NCBI RefSeq assembly: GCF_018881595.1
Contig: NZ_JACVQA010000008.1
Location: 163,735-227,734, forward strand
Reading direction: 5' to 3'
Length of the DNA: 64,000 nt
DNA from: Polynucleobacter sp. UK-Gri1-W3
GTDB lineage: Bacteria; Pseudomonadota; Gammaproteobacteria; Burkholderiales; Burkholderiaceae
The translations under genes and the position numbers were made by a program. Shown here in pieces: positions 1-10,930 of the stretch. Position 1 is the stretch's first letter. Every line of letters begins with the position of its first letter. The notes under the pieces were generated by a model, which searched no databases, was not told the origin of the DNA, and saw only the letters and a program-made list of their open reading frames with translations.

Positions 1-336
1 GTGAATCACATCAGTAACGCCAACCCATTTATTGCAGAGCGCCTCAATGCGATGCCACACTTGAGCAACCTCGGGCATGACATCTTTACCGTTGATTAAA
101 ACTGGAGTTTTGTCCAGGTTGCGTAGAGCAGAGTGAAGGGCGGGGCGATTCTCAGAGTTATTGACTGGCTTACCGGCAAATAGGTCGGCAATAAACTGCT
201 CTAAATGAGCATCTTTAGCCTGTTTAAAGAGAGATTTCCAGCTGGCAGCATCAATGCCTTGATACGCGCTATCTAAAACGATATCTTGGGCGCTGAATAG
301 GGTTTTCAGGTTATCTGCAGCTGGTTTTGAAGACAT
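1..336 (-). CDS. pgi: Glucose-6-phosphate isomerase, N-terminal part (cut by window edge)
   Basis: Reading leftward from an ATG at 336, an open frame of 112 codons runs off the left edge. The translation contains NRPALHSALRN, the conserved glucose-6-phosphate isomerase segment near residue 65, preceded by a typical LFAGKPVNNSE stretch. The enzyme interconverts glucose-6-phosphate and fructose-6-phosphate in the cytoplasm. Only about a fifth of the usual roughly 540 residues is visible, so the sugar-binding and catalytic parts cannot be checked. It is divergent from the oxidoreductase gene at 437. Confidence 0.85.
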   Translation of the reverse strand, partial: MSSKPAADNLKTLFSAQDIVLDSAYQGIDAASWKSLFKQAKDAHLEQFIADLFAGKPVNNSENRPALHSALRNLDKTPVLINGKDVMPEVAQVWHRIEALCNKWVGVTDVIH

Positions 337-436
337 CTAAAGATTTTATCAAGAAGTACCCCAAAACCCACTAAAACACTGAAAATGTTACGATTTCAGG
401 ATGCAAATAACAATAATTCAGGGCTTAGGCAGATAA

Positions 437-1570
437 ATGGATCAAGTCGACTGTGTCGTCATCGGTGCCGGGGTCGTTGGCCTGGCCGTTGCGAGGGAAA
501 TGGCCCTGCAGGGCCGCGAAACGATTTTGCTTGAGCGGGAAAGTGCTTTTGGCACGATTAGCAGTGCGCGTAATAGCGAAGTAATCCACGCTGGTATCTA
601 CTATCCAAAAGATTCACTCAAAGCCAAACTTTGCGTTGAAGGCAATCGCATGCTCTACGAGTATTGCCGCACTCACCATGTTGCCACTCAACCTTATGGA
701 AAATTGATCGTAGCCAGTGATGACTCTCAATTAGATGATCTCCATGCAATTCTGTACAAAGCACAGCAAAACGAAGTCCCAGAAATCAAAATGATTACTG
801 GTGATCAGGCTAAAGCAATGGAACCCGAACTTAATTGTGCGGCAGCAGTTCTCTCTGCTTCAACAGGCATTGTTGATAGCCATGGATTCATGCTTTCTCT
901 TCTTGGTGGCTTTGAGGATGCGGGTGGCATGGTGGCTTATCAGTCACCGCTGATGAGTGCAAAGCCTATCGGTGAAAACGCCAAAGATGGCTTTGAATTA
1001 GAAATTGGTGGCGCTGATGGAATGAAGATTCAAACCAAGCTTCTGATCAATTGTGCTGGTATGAGTGCACCAGCCATTGCGAGAAAGATAGAAGGACTCT
1101 CACAGGAACAAATCCCCAAAGCGTATTTTGCTAAAGGTAATTACTTTTCCCTTTCTGGAAAATCACCATTCAAACATTTGATTTATCCCGTCCCTGAACC
1201 TGGTGGTCTAGGCGTACATCTCACTTTGGATATGGGTGGGCAGGCCAAGTTTGGGCCCGACGTCGAATGGCTTGAAATCGATGAAGAAAGCCAAATTGAT
1301 TACACCGTAAATCCAAAGCGAGGTGAAGGTTTCTATGAGGCCGTAAGACGCTATTGGCCAGGCCTTAAGGACAATGCATTGCAACCTGATTACTCTGGGG
1401 TGAGGGCAAAGATAGTTCCGCCAAACGCGCCTGCAGGGGACTTTTGCTTCAATGCGCCCAAGGACCATGGCCTGGAAGGACTCTTTAATCTATATGGCTT
1501 TGAGTCCCCAGGATTAACCTCCAGCCTAGCTATTGCCAAGCATTTAGAAGGTTTAATTAAGAGGTCTTAA
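437..1570 (+). CDS. FAD-dependent oxidoreductase, L-2-hydroxyglutarate dehydrogenase (LhgO)-like
   Basis: A 377-residue protein of the DAO (glycine oxidase / LhgO) superfamily. The Rossmann motif GAGVVG at residues 10-15 binds FAD, and the segment RNSEVIHAGIYYP near residue 50 matches the active-site region typical of L-2-hydroxyglutarate dehydrogenases. A C-terminal LYGFESPGLTSSLAIAK segment is the usual second FAD-contact region. It probably oxidises a 2-hydroxy acid and passes electrons to the respiratory chain; the exact substrate is inferred from family resemblance only. It is a single gene whose 3' end overlaps the convergent toxin gene by 4 bases. Confidence 0.8.
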   Translation: MDQVDCVVIGAGVVGLAVAREMALQGRETILLERESAFGTISSARNSEVIHAGIYYPKDSLKAKLCVEGNRMLYEYCRTHHVATQPYGKLIVASDDSQLDDLHAILYKAQQNEVPEIKMITGDQAKAMEPELNCAAAVLSASTGIVDSHGFMLSLLGGFEDAGGMVAYQSPLMSAKPIGENAKDGFELEIGGADGMKIQTKLLINCAGMSAPAIARKIEGLSQEQIPKAYFAKGNYFSLSGKSPFKHLIYPVPEPGGLGVHLTLDMGGQAKFGPDVEWLEIDEESQIDYTVNPKRGEGFYEAVRRYWPGLKDNALQPDYSGVRAKIVPPNAPAGDFCFNAPKDHGLEGLFNLYGFESPGLTSSLAIAKHLEGLIKRS

Positions 1571-1986
1571 TCTACTTGAGCTCGATATTCGAATGGGTTC
1601 AGTAAATTAATTTTAAATCGTTTGAAGTCTTTTATATTTCTACTGACCACAATGAGTTTCTGATCAATAGCTGTCGCTGCGATCATGGCATCTTCCCAAA
1701 CGGTATTACTTTCTTTATGCATGAGCTTTGCCCACAATCTAAAGGTTGATCCCGTCATCGGTAAGACATGATGTGCATTTGAAACTTGTTGCAACCAACT
1801 CTCCAAAGACTCTGCTTTATTTTTATCTTGCTCACGAGTCAACTCAATGCCTGCTTGAATTTCACCGATCGAGACTGCGGAAATATAAAGATCATTATCT
1901 GAAATGTTCTCATACCACTCTAATACTGCTCCATGCGGTTTTGGTTTACGTAGTTCTGAAATAATATTGGTGTCTAGTAAGTACAT
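1567..1986 (-). CDS. vapC: PIN-domain toxin, VapC family
   Basis: A 139-residue PIN-domain protein. The acidic residues expected for the Mg-dependent RNase site are visible: D5 in LLDTN, E42 in SIGEIQAGI, D99 in VWEDAMIAA, and D120 after SRN. The length fits VapC toxins, which cleave tRNA or rRNA and stop growth when free of antitoxin. It lies 8 bases downstream of the antitoxin gene at 1995-2252, in the usual antitoxin-then-toxin order, so the two should be co-transcribed. The RNA target cannot be told from sequence. Confidence 0.88.
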   Translation of the reverse strand: MYLLDTNIISELRKPKPHGAVLEWYENISDNDLYISAVSIGEIQAGIELTREQDKNKAESLESWLQQVSNAHHVLPMTGSTFRLWAKLMHKESNTVWEDAMIAATAIDQKLIVVSRNIKDFKRFKINLLNPFEYRAQVD

Positions 1987-1994
1987 GAGCAGTC

Positions 1995-2252
1995 TTACAG
2001 TTTGATGGATTTTCGAAATACACCTTGGCCACGCTTTGGCAGCACTAGGTCACCCTTGGCTTGCTCTGAAAGCAAAAGCGATTTAAGAGAAGGTTTAGCT
2101 AACTTTTTCAATGTATTCCACTCCTGGATGGTGATTAATACGGCTGCTTCATGCCCCCGCTTAGTAACCACTTGTGGACCTTCTTCAAGGCAGGCGTTTA
2201 GTAACTCGCTAAATTTTGCTTTGGCATCTTGAACTGCCCAGTGCTTATTCAT
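1995..2252 (-). CDS. Phd/YefM-family antitoxin
   Basis: An 85-residue protein whose N-terminal half has the Phd/YefM pattern W-x-VQDAKAKFSEL followed by GPQVVTKRG and AAVLI, the dimeric DNA-binding fold. The C-terminal tail, rich in Lys and Leu, would wrap the toxin. The ATG at 2252 is preferred, with AGGAG 8 bases upstream; a GTG one codon earlier (2255) is an alternative with closer spacing. It would neutralise the VapC-type toxin downstream and repress their shared promoter. Pairing of a Phd-type antitoxin with a PIN toxin is common. Confidence 0.85.
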   Translation of the reverse strand: MNKHWAVQDAKAKFSELLNACLEEGPQVVTKRGHEAAVLITIQEWNTLKKLAKPSLKSLLLSEQAKGDLVLPKRGQGVFRKSIKL

Positions 2253-2263
2253 CACCCGTACTC

Positions 2264-2285
2264 CTGACTAGTTATCTGACTAGTT
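2264..2285. promoter_or_regulatory. Candidate antitoxin operator (TGACTAGTT direct repeat)
   Basis: TGACTAGTT occurs twice, 12 bases apart, directly upstream of the antitoxin start, each copy holding the palindrome ACTAGT. Repeated palindromes at this place are typical of Phd/YefM autoregulatory operators. The assignment is by position and symmetry only. Confidence 0.4.
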
Positions 2286-2420
2286 TATCAGAGAAAAGGC
2301 TATATCGGTTGGTGCACATAGAGTATTTAAGCCAATGGAAGCAATCTTTAGAAGGGGGCTTATTGCATTTTTAAGTAGTGGCTCACCGAATTCCTTATAA
2401 TCTAGTGCTGAAATCGCAAA

Positions 2421-2510
2421 GGAAGAGTGGCAGAGCGGTTGAATGCACCAGTCTTGAAAACTGGCGAGGATGAAAGTCCTCCGTGAGTTCGAATCTCACC
2501 TCTTCCGCCA
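2421..2510 (+). tRNA. tRNA-Ser (anticodon TGA)
   Basis: A 90-base cloverleaf with a long variable arm as expected for serine tRNA. The acceptor stem GGAAGAG pairs with CTCTTCC, the anticodon loop CTTGAAA carries TGA, the T-arm contains GTTCGAATC, and CCA is encoded at 2508-2510. It decodes UCA and other UCN codons. Confidence 0.97.
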
Positions 2511-2533
2511 TCAATATTCGTTACGACAGATCC

Positions 2534-3085
2534 TCAGATCTGCTTCCCGGTTACCGCCCCCATAAAGCCTTGTATGTAGGGCGCAGGAACATAAATCACA
2601 TTGCTATTGCCAGTCTGGGACTTAATCTCGAGCTGAAAGCCAGTCTTGCTATGACTTGCCAAGAATTTTGGATCGAGTTCGATCGCCATTAGCTCTTTAA
2701 AGATGCAACCTTGCTCTCCACAGATTCCAGCTTCGCGCGAAATCACGCTGAAGGTTTTGTTTGGTACGTTTTCTAGATTTGCTGAATCGTAATAGCGCCA
2801 TTTTGTAAAGTAAGTCAGCATGACGATCACGCGGTAGGAGATCACACCCTGAGGATTGGTGGTGCTCTCTAGGCTATACATTTGATAGGTATTTTGATCT
2901 CCCATCGTATTAATATGGGGCCCGATATAGCTTTTGATACCCATTGGTGTATTGGACACTAGGCGGGTGGACATGTATACCGATTGAGACTCTTGCTCGT
3001 TCACGAGCTTATCGGGATGGGAGCACCCAGTTACTCCAGCGATGACGGCGCAGAAGAGGGTAGCTAAAAAGAGACTGCGTTTCAT
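2534..3085 (-). CDS. Predicted lipoprotein of unknown function
   Basis: A protein of about 183 residues with a lipoprotein signal peptide ending in VTGC, the lipidated cysteine being residue 21 from the ATG at 3085. That ATG is preferred over a TTG at 3091 because AAGGA lies 7 bases upstream of it. The mature part has no motif I recognise; a Cys pair in GICGEQGC may form a disulfide. It lies 35 bases downstream of the RND outer-membrane channel gene on the same strand, so it may be the last gene of the efflux operon. Confidence 0.65.
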   Translation of the reverse strand: MKRSLFLATLFCAVIAGVTGCSHPDKLVNEQESQSVYMSTRLVSNTPMGIKSYIGPHINTMGDQNTYQMYSLESTTNPQGVISYRVIVMLTYFTKWRYYDSANLENVPNKTFSVISREAGICGEQGCIFKELMAIELDPKFLASHSKTGFQLEIKSQTGNSNVIYVPAPYIQGFMGAVTGKQI

Positions 3086-3120
3086 ATTCAATTCCTTGTA
3101 AGATTTATAGAGTTTACTAT

Positions 3121-4626
3121 TTACTTGTTTGCAAGCAGGCTGGCATCCCAGCCGCCGCCTAAGGAGGTAATCAGGCCTACATGGGCTGAAATTTGCCGAT
3201 TTAATAAGGACATGAGCGTACGCTCATTCGAGAGCTCAGTGGCTTGGGCGGTAGAGACGTTCAGGTAATTCACGATCCCCGACTTATATTGGTTCAAACT
3301 AATCCGTACCGCAGCTTGTGCATATTTCACAGCACTTGCTTGTGCCTTACTTTCGCTTTGGAGTAAGCGTAACGCAACTAAATTGTCTTCGACATTTTGA
3401 AAGGCACTCAGTACTGTCTGGCGATAAGTAGCCACATTTTGGTCATATGCGGCATCGGCTTGACGTAAGGCGCCCACGCGTAAACCGCCATCAAATAAGG
3501 GCTGGGCTAAGGCGGGCCCCCATGACCAATACCTAAGGGGCATACTGATTAGGTTCGGTAGTTCCACCCCTTGAAAGCCACCCGCAGCCGAAATAGTTAG
3601 TGTGGGAAAGAAAGCCGCGGTTGCCACGCCAATCTTGGCATTGGCTGCCGCCATTTGACGCTCAGCAGAGGCAATATCGGGTCTACGCTCTAACAATTGG
3701 GATGGTATGCCGATGGGAACATCTGGAAGCGAGGCGACTAACTTGGTCACAGGACTAACTACTAAGCCAGTTTGGGGGTCAATCGCATTTACTTGCGCCG
3801 GCAATGAAAAAGAGGAGGGTGTTTGACCAACTAAAACGGCGAGGGCATGCTCAAGCTGCGCACGCGTCAATTTCAGATCAATCGCAAGCGCCTTAGTCGA
3901 TTCCAATAAAGTTTGCGCTTGGGCAACGTCAAGTTGTGTAACGATCCCTGCGTCATATTGATTTTGGCTAATCGTGAGCGATTTTTGATAAGCGTCGATC
4001 GTGAAGTCATACATTTGCGTTTGCATATCAGCAATGCGCAAGGCGAAGTAGGTTTGCGCTAAGGTAGCCTGGGTTGAGAGGGTGATGGCTGCAATCTGAG
4101 CAGCGCTGGCCTGAGCATTTGCACCGCCCGCCTCAACATTGCGCCTGACTTGACCCCAAATATCCGGAATCCAACTGGCTCCAATATTGGCATTGGAGCT
4201 TTGCACTACTGAACTTGAGGTATTGCCATTATTGCTTGCAGTGCCCCGGGTGCCGCCGGCATTGCCTGTTAAGGTAGGAAAGAGACCCGCACGTGCTTGG
4301 GTCAATAGAGCGGTGGCTTGTCGATACTGTGCTTCGGCCGCAATCACATTTTGATTGTTAATGGCGATGTTAGTCATCAGCTCATCAAGCACGGGGTCGT
4401 GATACACCCTCCACCATTGGGTATCCATGCCCGCTTCGTTTGGCTCGGCAAGCTTCCAGCCGTCACCTGATTGACTACTGTCTAACTCTTTATAAGCCGG
4501 TGCAACCGGACTTGTGGGCTTCACATAATCTGGCCCGACCATACACCCAGCCATCAGCGCCGAAAAAATGGCTCCGATGAGAATGGGCTTGAGTTGCTGT
4601 GAATTCATGCTACCAATCTTACTCAT
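3121..4626 (-). CDS. RND efflux outer-membrane channel lipoprotein (NodT/OprM family)
   Basis: A 501-residue TolC-type outer-membrane factor. It has a lipobox LMAGC (Cys28) followed by MVGPDYVKP, the standard start of NodT/OprM-family mature proteins. Two long helical repeats each contain the family pattern around ERRPDIASAERQMAAANAKIGVA and YKSGIVNYLNV-like segments. It forms the trimeric exit duct for the MdtABC-type pump. The ATG directly follows the TAA of the upstream mdtC-like gene, so translation is probably coupled. It is the terminal pump component of a four-gene operon. Confidence 0.93.
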   Translation of the reverse strand: MSKIGSMNSQQLKPILIGAIFSALMAGCMVGPDYVKPTSPVAPAYKELDSSQSGDGWKLAEPNEAGMDTQWWRVYHDPVLDELMTNIAINNQNVIAAEAQYRQATALLTQARAGLFPTLTGNAGGTRGTASNNGNTSSSVVQSSNANIGASWIPDIWGQVRRNVEAGGANAQASAAQIAAITLSTQATLAQTYFALRIADMQTQMYDFTIDAYQKSLTISQNQYDAGIVTQLDVAQAQTLLESTKALAIDLKLTRAQLEHALAVLVGQTPSSFSLPAQVNAIDPQTGLVVSPVTKLVASLPDVPIGIPSQLLERRPDIASAERQMAAANAKIGVATAAFFPTLTISAAGGFQGVELPNLISMPLRYWSWGPALAQPLFDGGLRVGALRQADAAYDQNVATYRQTVLSAFQNVEDNLVALRLLQSESKAQASAVKYAQAAVRISLNQYKSGIVNYLNVSTAQATELSNERTLMSLLNRQISAHVGLITSLGGGWDASLLANK

Positions 4627-7600
4627 TTATTGACGCCCCCACCGCCATTGACGTAAGCGTTCCATGTAGAGGTACACCACTGGTGTGGTGTAAAGCGTTA
4701 AAAGTTGACTCACAATTAAGCCGCCCACAATGGAGATGCCCAGGGGGCGATGAAATTCAGCGCCATCACCCGAACCAATCGCTAAGGGAATGGCCCCTAA
4801 AATTGCCGCCATAGTCGTCATCATGATTGGCCGAAAGCGTAATAGGCAGGCCTTATAAATTGCATCATGCGGCGACAAGCCATCCGTACGCTGCGCATGA
4901 ATCGCGTAGTCAATCATCATGATCGCATTCTTTTTCACGATACCGATTAGCAAAATGACGCCAATCAAAGCGATGATGCTAAATTCCGTATTAAAGAGCA
5001 TTAGGGCTAAAAGTGCTCCGACACCAGCCGAGGGCAAGGTTGAGAGAATCGTAATGGGATGAATGAGGCTTTCATACAAGATGCCTAGAACAATGTAGAC
5101 CGTGATAAACGCTGCCAGAATCAGCCAGGGCTGACTTGAAAGGGAATCCTTAAAGGCTTTGGCAGTCCCTTGGAAGTTGCCTCGTACAGTATTGGGTACG
5201 TTCAATTTATCCATGGTCGCCATGATGGCCTCCGAGGCTTGACCCAAGGACACATTCGGCGCAAGGTTAAAGGAGATCGTCGTGGCAGTGAATTGGCTCT
5301 GATGATTGACTACTAAAGGGGTATTCGTTGGCGCATACGTGGCGATGGCGGAGAGGGGGACTTGTGCGGAAGTCACTTTGCTCCCCGGCGTATGAATCGC
5401 ACCGATCGGGGTCGTCGCGGCCGTAATCGACTGCGCTGCGCCCACTGAATACGAATTTGGGCGAGGCGCTCCTGTACTAATATAGATATCCTTCAAGGTA
5501 GCTGGGTTCTGCCAGTACTGGGGTGCGACTTCCATGACTACGTGATACTGATTGAGGGGATTAAAAATGGTCGACACTTGACGTTGACCAAAGGCGTCAT
5601 TCAGGGTGGTGTCAATCAAATTAGTTGTTAGACCCAACTTGGCAGCATCATCATGATTAATGGTCAAGGTGGTCTGAATCCCTTTATCTTGAGCATCGGT
5701 ATTCACATCCACGATTTCGGGTAAATCCATCATCGCAAATCGAATTTTAGGACCCCATATCCTCAGGTCCTCTAAGTTATCGCCCAGTAGGGTAAATTGA
5801 TAAAGTGCATTACTCGGTCTGCCCCCCATGCGAATATCTTGGACGGCCTGTAAATAGAGGGTTGCTCCCGCTACTGCGTTGAGTTTGCGGCGCATCCTGC
5901 TGATCACCTCATCAACATTGATCTTGCGCTCACTCAGAGGCTTGAGAGACATAAATAAACTGCCTGTATTGGTTTGACCTCCACCATTGAAACTCACTAC
6001 TTTATCGACTGCGGGATCTTGCATCACGATGTTCATAAACTGCGCCATCTTCTGTTGCATTGCCTGAAAGGAGATAGCTTGATCTGCTTGAATGTTGCCA
6101 ATTACCCTGCCGGTATCTTGTTGTGGAAAGAAGCCCTTGGGAATGGCGATATATAAATACACGTTCAGACCAATGACGGCAAACAAGATCAGCATGGTCA
6201 GTCGTTGATGGGACAAGGCATACTCTAAAGAGCTTGCATAGCGTTGGTTGAGTTTCTTGAAGAAGAGATCAATCTTGAGCATGAAACCCGTAGGTTCAGA
6301 ATGCACATGAGGCTTCAATAAGCGTGCGCAGAGCATCGGGGTAGCAGTTAAAGAGATCAGGAGCGAGACGGTAATCGCAACGGATAAAGTGATGGCAAAT
6401 TCACGGAAGAGTCTGCCGACGATGCCACCCATTAAGAGAATAGGAATAAATACCGCTACTAAAGACACCGTTATAGAGAGTACGGTGAAGCCGATTTCAC
6501 GTGAGCCCTTGAGGGCGGCGCTTAGTGGTGACTCACCATTCTCAATGCGACGTGCAATGACCTCCAACACGACAATGGCATCGTCCACGACGAAACCAGT
6601 AGCAATTGTGAGGGCCATCAGAGAGAGATTATTCAAAGAGAAGCCGCATAAATACATCGCGGCAAACGTACCTACTAGCGAGACTGGCACTGCAATACTC
6701 GGAATGATAGTGGCACGTACATTCCCTAGGAAAATAAAGACCACCATCACCACCAACATTACGGAAATCATGAGCGTGCGCTCCACCTCTTTCAGCGAGG
6801 CCCGAATAGTGGGCGTTCTATCCAGCGGCACTTCCATGTGGATTGCCGCAGGAATGGAGGCTTCTAATTGGGGAAGCAGGGCTCTAACACCATCCACTGT
6901 TTCAATAATATTAGCGCCTGGTTGACGCCAAATTACTAGTAACACTGCTGGCTTACCGTTGGCAAGACCGCCGTTGCGTAAATCTTCAACGGAGTCCACT
7001 ACTTGTGCAATATCGCCAATACGAACCGGAGAACCATTGTGGTAACCAATAATTACGGGAATGTAGTCTTGCGCCGTTGAAGAGGTATCGTTCGCAGTGA
7101 TTTGCCAGGCTCTTTCACCGCTCTCTATCTGCCCCTTAGGCCGCACCGTATTAGATGCCGCAATCGCGCTACGCACATCCTCGAAGCCAATCCCCAAGGC
7201 AGACATGACGGTAGGATTAATTTCTACTCGCACTGCCGGTAATGAACTCCCCCCGACAGAGACCTGACCGACTCCTTTAGATTGGGCAATTTTTTGCGCC
7301 AAAATAGTTGCGGCAGCATCATACAGCTGCGCTCTTGGCATCGTCTCCGATGTCAAACTCACAATCATGATGGGCGCATCTGCTGGATTGACTTTGCGAT
7401 AGGTTGGGTTGCTTGGCAATCCCGTCGGTAGCAAGCTACGCGCTGCATTAATTGCCGCCTGAACATCATTCGCAGCGCCATCAATATTACGGCTGAGATC
7501 AAATTGCAATGTGATACGAGTGGATCCCAATGAACTTGATGAGGTCATTTCTGAAACACCTGCAATCCGGCCTAGAGATCGCTCCAAGGGAGTGGCAACA

Positions 7601-7785
7601 GTTGCCGCCATGGTTTCTGGGCTTGCGCCAGGAAGGTTGGCTGAAACAGAGATGGTAGGGAAGTCGATTTGCGGTAAGGGCGATACTGGCAGTAATTGAA
7701 AGGCAGTAGCACCGGCCAGCATGATGGCCAACATCATGAGGGTGGTAGCAACAGGTCGGTGGATAAATGGGGCGGAGAAATTCAT
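4627..7785 (-). CDS. mdtC: RND multidrug efflux permease, MdtC-like
   Basis: A 1052-residue inner-membrane RND transporter. It starts with the HAE1 N-terminus [19 protein letters not shown], followed by [13 protein letters not shown], and has the transmembrane-4 proton-relay motif [11 protein letters not shown], the FxGN loop, two large periplasmic loops, and the C-terminal half repeat with [15 protein letters not shown]. The length matches MdtC (about 1025-1050). Paired with the adjacent MdtB-like permease it should form a heteromultimeric proton-driven pump. It sits 22 bases after mdtB and touches the channel gene. Confidence 0.93.
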   Translation of the reverse strand: MNFSAPFIHRPVATTLMMLAIMLAGATAFQLLPVSPLPQIDFPTISVSANLPGASPETMAATVATPLERSLGRIAGVSEMTSSSSLGSTRITLQFDLSRNIDGAANDVQAAINAARSLLPTGLPSNPTYRKVNPADAPIMIVSLTSETMPRAQLYDAAATILAQKIAQSKGVGQVSVGGSSLPAVRVEINPTVMSALGIGFEDVRSAIAASNTVRPKGQIESGERAWQITANDTSSTAQDYIPVIIGYHNGSPVRIGDIAQVVDSVEDLRNGGLANGKPAVLLVIWRQPGANIIETVDGVRALLPQLEASIPAAIHMEVPLDRTPTIRASLKEVERTLMISVMLVVMVVFIFLGNVRATIIPSIAVPVSLVGTFAAMYLCGFSLNNLSLMALTIATGFVVDDAIVVLEVIARRIENGESPLSAALKGSREIGFTVLSITVSLVAVFIPILLMGGIVGRLFREFAITLSVAITVSLLISLTATPMLCARLLKPHVHSEPTGFMLKIDLFFKKLNQRYASSLEYALSHQRLTMLILFAVIGLNVYLYIAIPKGFFPQQDTGRVIGNIQADQAISFQAMQQKMAQFMNIVMQDPAVDKVVSFNGGGQTNTGSLFMSLKPLSERKINVDEVISRMRRKLNAVAGATLYLQAVQDIRMGGRPSNALYQFTLLGDNLEDLRIWGPKIRFAMMDLPEIVDVNTDAQDKGIQTTLTINHDDAAKLGLTTNLIDTTLNDAFGQRQVSTIFNPLNQYHVVMEVAPQYWQNPATLKDIYISTGAPRPNSYSVGAAQSITAATTPIGAIHTPGSKVTSAQVPLSAIATYAPTNTPLVVNHQSQFTATTISFNLAPNVSLGQASEAIMATMDKLNVPNTVRGNFQGTAKAFKDSLSSQPWLILAAFITVYIVLGILYESLIHPITILSTLPSAGVGALLALMLFNTEFSIIALIGVILLIGIVKKNAIMMIDYAIHAQRTDGLSPHDAIYKACLLRFRPIMMTTMAAILGAIPLAIGSGDGAEFHRPLGISIVGGLIVSQLLTLYTTPVVYLYMERLRQWRWGRQ

Positions 7786-7807
7786 CGACTCAATGAGATT
7801 CCCATAG

Positions 7808-10800
7808 TTATCCTTTGCGGCTGGCTTGGTAGGCTTTTAGGCGCAGCGATAGGCGATCAAATGCCAAATAAATGACTGGTGTTGTAAACAGAGTCAGTAC
7901 TTGACTGAACAATAAACCGCCGACCATCGTGATGCCGAGTGGGTGGCGCAACTCAGAGCCGGTACCTGTACCCAGCATGAGAGGAAGGGCGCCTAGAAGG
8001 GCTGCAAAGGTAGTCATTAAAATGGGGCGTAAGCGCAAGAGGCAAGCCTCATAAATGGCTTCCCGAGGCGACTTACCTTGGGTGCGCTCTGCCTCTAAAG
8101 CAAAGTCAATCATCATGATGGCATTTTTCTTGACGATACCAATGAGCAAGATAATGCCAATCACGCCAATAATATCCAGATCATTACCCGTGATCATGAG
8201 CGAGAGTAAGGCGCCTACTCCGGCTGAGGGAAGGGTGGATAGAATCGTGATCGGGTGAATATAGCTTTCGTACAAAATGCCCAGCACAATATACATACAG
8301 ATAATGGCTGCCACAATGAGTACGACTGTATTACTTAAAGAAGCATTAAAGGCTTTGGAAGCGCCTTGAAAGCGAGTGATTAAACTCGCCGGCACTTGAA
8401 TTTCTGCTTGCGCTGCGGTGATCGCGGCAACTGCATCTCCCAATGAGGCAGTACGACTTAAGTTAAACGATATCGTTGTGGCCGGAAATTGCCCTTGATG
8501 ATTGATATTGAGTGGGCCATAGCGTTCTTCAATTTGAGCGAGTACGCTTAACTGAATTTGTTTGCCAGAGGTGCTAGGTACATAGATCGCATCTAAAGCG
8601 TTGAGGCCAGGCTCCTCACTCTGCGCCGCTTGCAAGACCACACGATATTGGTTGGTTTGGGTAAAGATGGTGGAGATCAGACGTTGACCATAGGCATTGT
8701 ATAAAGCGTTATCGATCGCCGCGATCGTCACACCCAAGCGCGCCGCAACATCGCGATCAATCGCAATGTAGGATTGCAAACCTTTGTTTTGAAGATCGCT
8801 TGTGACGCTACTGAGTTCGGGGACGGTATTGAGCTTTTCAATAATCTTTGGGGTCCACTCATTTAACTCGGTTGGGCTGGCGTCTTCTAGCGTGAATTGA
8901 TATTGCGTCCGACTCACCCGATCCTCGATGGTGAGATCTTGCACTGGCTGCAAGAAGAGTTTGATATCAGTGAGTCGATCCACCTGATTTTGGATTCTGG
9001 CTAAAACTGTTTTGACGCTATCCCGGTCAGCATGGGGCTTAAGATTAATCAGCATCCGCCCACTATTGAGCGTGGCGTTTGTACCATCCACCCCGATAAA
9101 TGAGGACAAGCTATCCACATCAGGATCTTTGAGGATGATGTCTGCTAAAGCTTGTTGACGCTGCGCCATCGCTGCATAAGAAATCGATTGCGGCGCCTCG
9201 GAAATACCTTGAATCATGCCAGTATCTTGGCTCGGGAAGAATCCCTTTGGTATAAAAATATAAAGCAAGATGGTGAGTACTAAGGTCAAGAAAGCAACTG
9301 CTAGGGTTGCTTTTTCACGATCCAAAACCCAATTGAGGCCAAGACTATATTGGTGAATGAGGCGATCGAATTGTTGGCCGCTCCAGTGATAAAACTTTGA
9401 TTGCTGACTTTCTGGAATGTGATGCAATAGCAGGGCGCACATCATTGGCGTTAGAGTCAGAGATACCACTGCAGAGATAACGATCGCGACTGCTAATGTG
9501 ACCGCAAATTCCCTAAAGAGTCTGCCCACCACATCTCCCATAAAGAGCAGGGGGATGAGTACTGCCAGAAGCGATACGGTTAAGGAGATGATCGTAAAGC
9601 CAATTTGCTTTGAGCCCTTTAAGGCTGCTTCAAGCGGATTATCACCTTCCTCGATATAGCGTGAGATATTCTCAATCATCACAATGGCATCATCCACGAC
9701 AAAACCAGTGGCAATTGTTAAGGCCATGAGCGATAAATTATTTAATGAAAAGCCAACCCATTGCATGATGCCGAAGGTGCCGATGAGTGAGAGGGGTACG
9801 GCAATGCCGGGAATAATGGTGGCCGGCACACTGCGCAGGAAAACATAAATTACCAGCACCACTAACAGAATCGAAAACAGCAGTTCAACTTGCACGTCAT
9901 GTACTGAAGCGCGGATGGTGCTCGTACGGTCAGTTAATATTTTGACTTCCAGTGCTTGCGGCAGACTAGCTGAGAGTTGGGGCAATAGCGTTTTGATTTG
10001 ATCCACTACCTCAATTACATTGGCGCCAGGTTGGCGTTGGATATTGAGGATGATGGCGGGTTGCTGATTGGCCCATGCCCCAAGACGAACATTCTCGGGG
10101 CCATTAATAACCCGTGCGACATCGGAAATACGTACCGGAGCGCCATTGTTGTAAGTGATGATGAGATCTTTGTAGCCTTCAGCCGATTTGATTTGATCAT
10201 TGGCATCAATCGTGGAGGACTGATAAGGACCATCAAAGCTACCTTTAGCTGAATTGATATTGGCGTTACCAATCGCTACGCGGACATCATCAAGACTTAA
10301 GCCTTTGCTGGCCAGCGCTCCTGGGTTGGCAATGATGCGTACAGCGGGTCTTTGCCCTCCTGAGACGCTCACGAGACCGACGCCAGGAATTTGAGAAATC
10401 TTTTGCGCTAGGCGAGTGTCTACTAAATCTTCGACCCGCGTTAATGGCAGCGTGGCAGAAGTAATTGCCAGCGTGAGGATGGGGGTGTCAGCCGGATTGA
10501 CTTTGTTATAAATCGGTGGCGCAGGCAGATCTCCCGGTAACAACGAATTTGCTGCATTAATTGCGGCTTGCACTTCTTGCTCAGCAACATCCAAACTCAT
10601 TTCTAGGCCAAATTGCAGGACAATGACGGATGCGCCTCCCGAGCTCACTGAAGACATTTGATTGAGTCCAGGCATTTGACCAAACTGGCGCTCAAGTGGA
10701 GCGGTGACTAGAGAAGCCATCACATCTGGGCTACCACCGGGATATAAAGTAACTACCTGAATGGTGGGATAGTCAACCTGGGGTAAAGAGGAAATTGGTA

Positions 10801-10894
10801 AGCCACGATAGGCTAAAAGCCCCCCAAGCAAAATTGCCACCATCAGGAGCGAGGTGGCAATTGGGCGGAGGATAAATATTCGTGAGGGGTTCAT
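7808..10894 (-). CDS. mdtB: RND multidrug efflux permease, MdtB-like
   Basis: A permease of about 1028 residues, paralogous to the next gene. HAE1 hallmarks include [32 protein letters not shown], the TM4 proton-relay motif [13 protein letters not shown] near residue 405, and [15 protein letters not shown] in the second half. In E. coli-type MdtABC systems MdtB and MdtC act together and are needed in a 2:1 complex. The ATG at 10894 is preferred over the TTG at 10897. It is the second gene of the mdtABC-channel operon, 36 bases downstream of the adaptor gene. Confidence 0.93.
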   Translation of the reverse strand: MNPSRIFILRPIATSLLMVAILLGGLLAYRGLPISSLPQVDYPTIQVVTLYPGGSPDVMASLVTAPLERQFGQMPGLNQMSSVSSGGASVIVLQFGLEMSLDVAEQEVQAAINAANSLLPGDLPAPPIYNKVNPADTPILTLAITSATLPLTRVEDLVDTRLAQKISQIPGVGLVSVSGGQRPAVRIIANPGALASKGLSLDDVRVAIGNANINSAKGSFDGPYQSSTIDANDQIKSAEGYKDLIITYNNGAPVRISDVARVINGPENVRLGAWANQQPAIILNIQRQPGANVIEVVDQIKTLLPQLSASLPQALEVKILTDRTSTIRASVHDVQVELLFSILLVVLVIYVFLRSVPATIIPGIAVPLSLIGTFGIMQWVGFSLNNLSLMALTIATGFVVDDAIVMIENISRYIEEGDNPLEAALKGSKQIGFTIISLTVSLLAVLIPLLFMGDVVGRLFREFAVTLAVAIVISAVVSLTLTPMMCALLLHHIPESQQSKFYHWSGQQFDRLIHQYSLGLNWVLDREKATLAVAFLTLVLTILLYIFIPKGFFPSQDTGMIQGISEAPQSISYAAMAQRQQALADIILKDPDVDSLSSFIGVDGTNATLNSGRMLINLKPHADRDSVKTVLARIQNQVDRLTDIKLFLQPVQDLTIEDRVSRTQYQFTLEDASPTELNEWTPKIIEKLNTVPELSSVTSDLQNKGLQSYIAIDRDVAARLGVTIAAIDNALYNAYGQRLISTIFTQTNQYRVVLQAAQSEEPGLNALDAIYVPSTSGKQIQLSVLAQIEERYGPLNINHQGQFPATTISFNLSRTASLGDAVAAITAAQAEIQVPASLITRFQGASKAFNASLSNTVVLIVAAIICMYIVLGILYESYIHPITILSTLPSAGVGALLSLMITGNDLDIIGVIGIILLIGIVKKNAIMMIDFALEAERTQGKSPREAIYEACLLRLRPILMTTFAALLGALPLMLGTGTGSELRHPLGITMVGGLLFSQVLTLFTTPVIYLAFDRLSLRLKAYQASRKG

Positions 10895-10930
10895 CAATAA
10901 CTGAAAAGTCGATGCAACTGGATAGCTACC

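Noticed and set aside
6389..6925. 178-codon frame opposite mdtC
   Set aside because: It lies wholly inside the well-supported RND permease gene on the other strand and shows no family signature or ribosome site.
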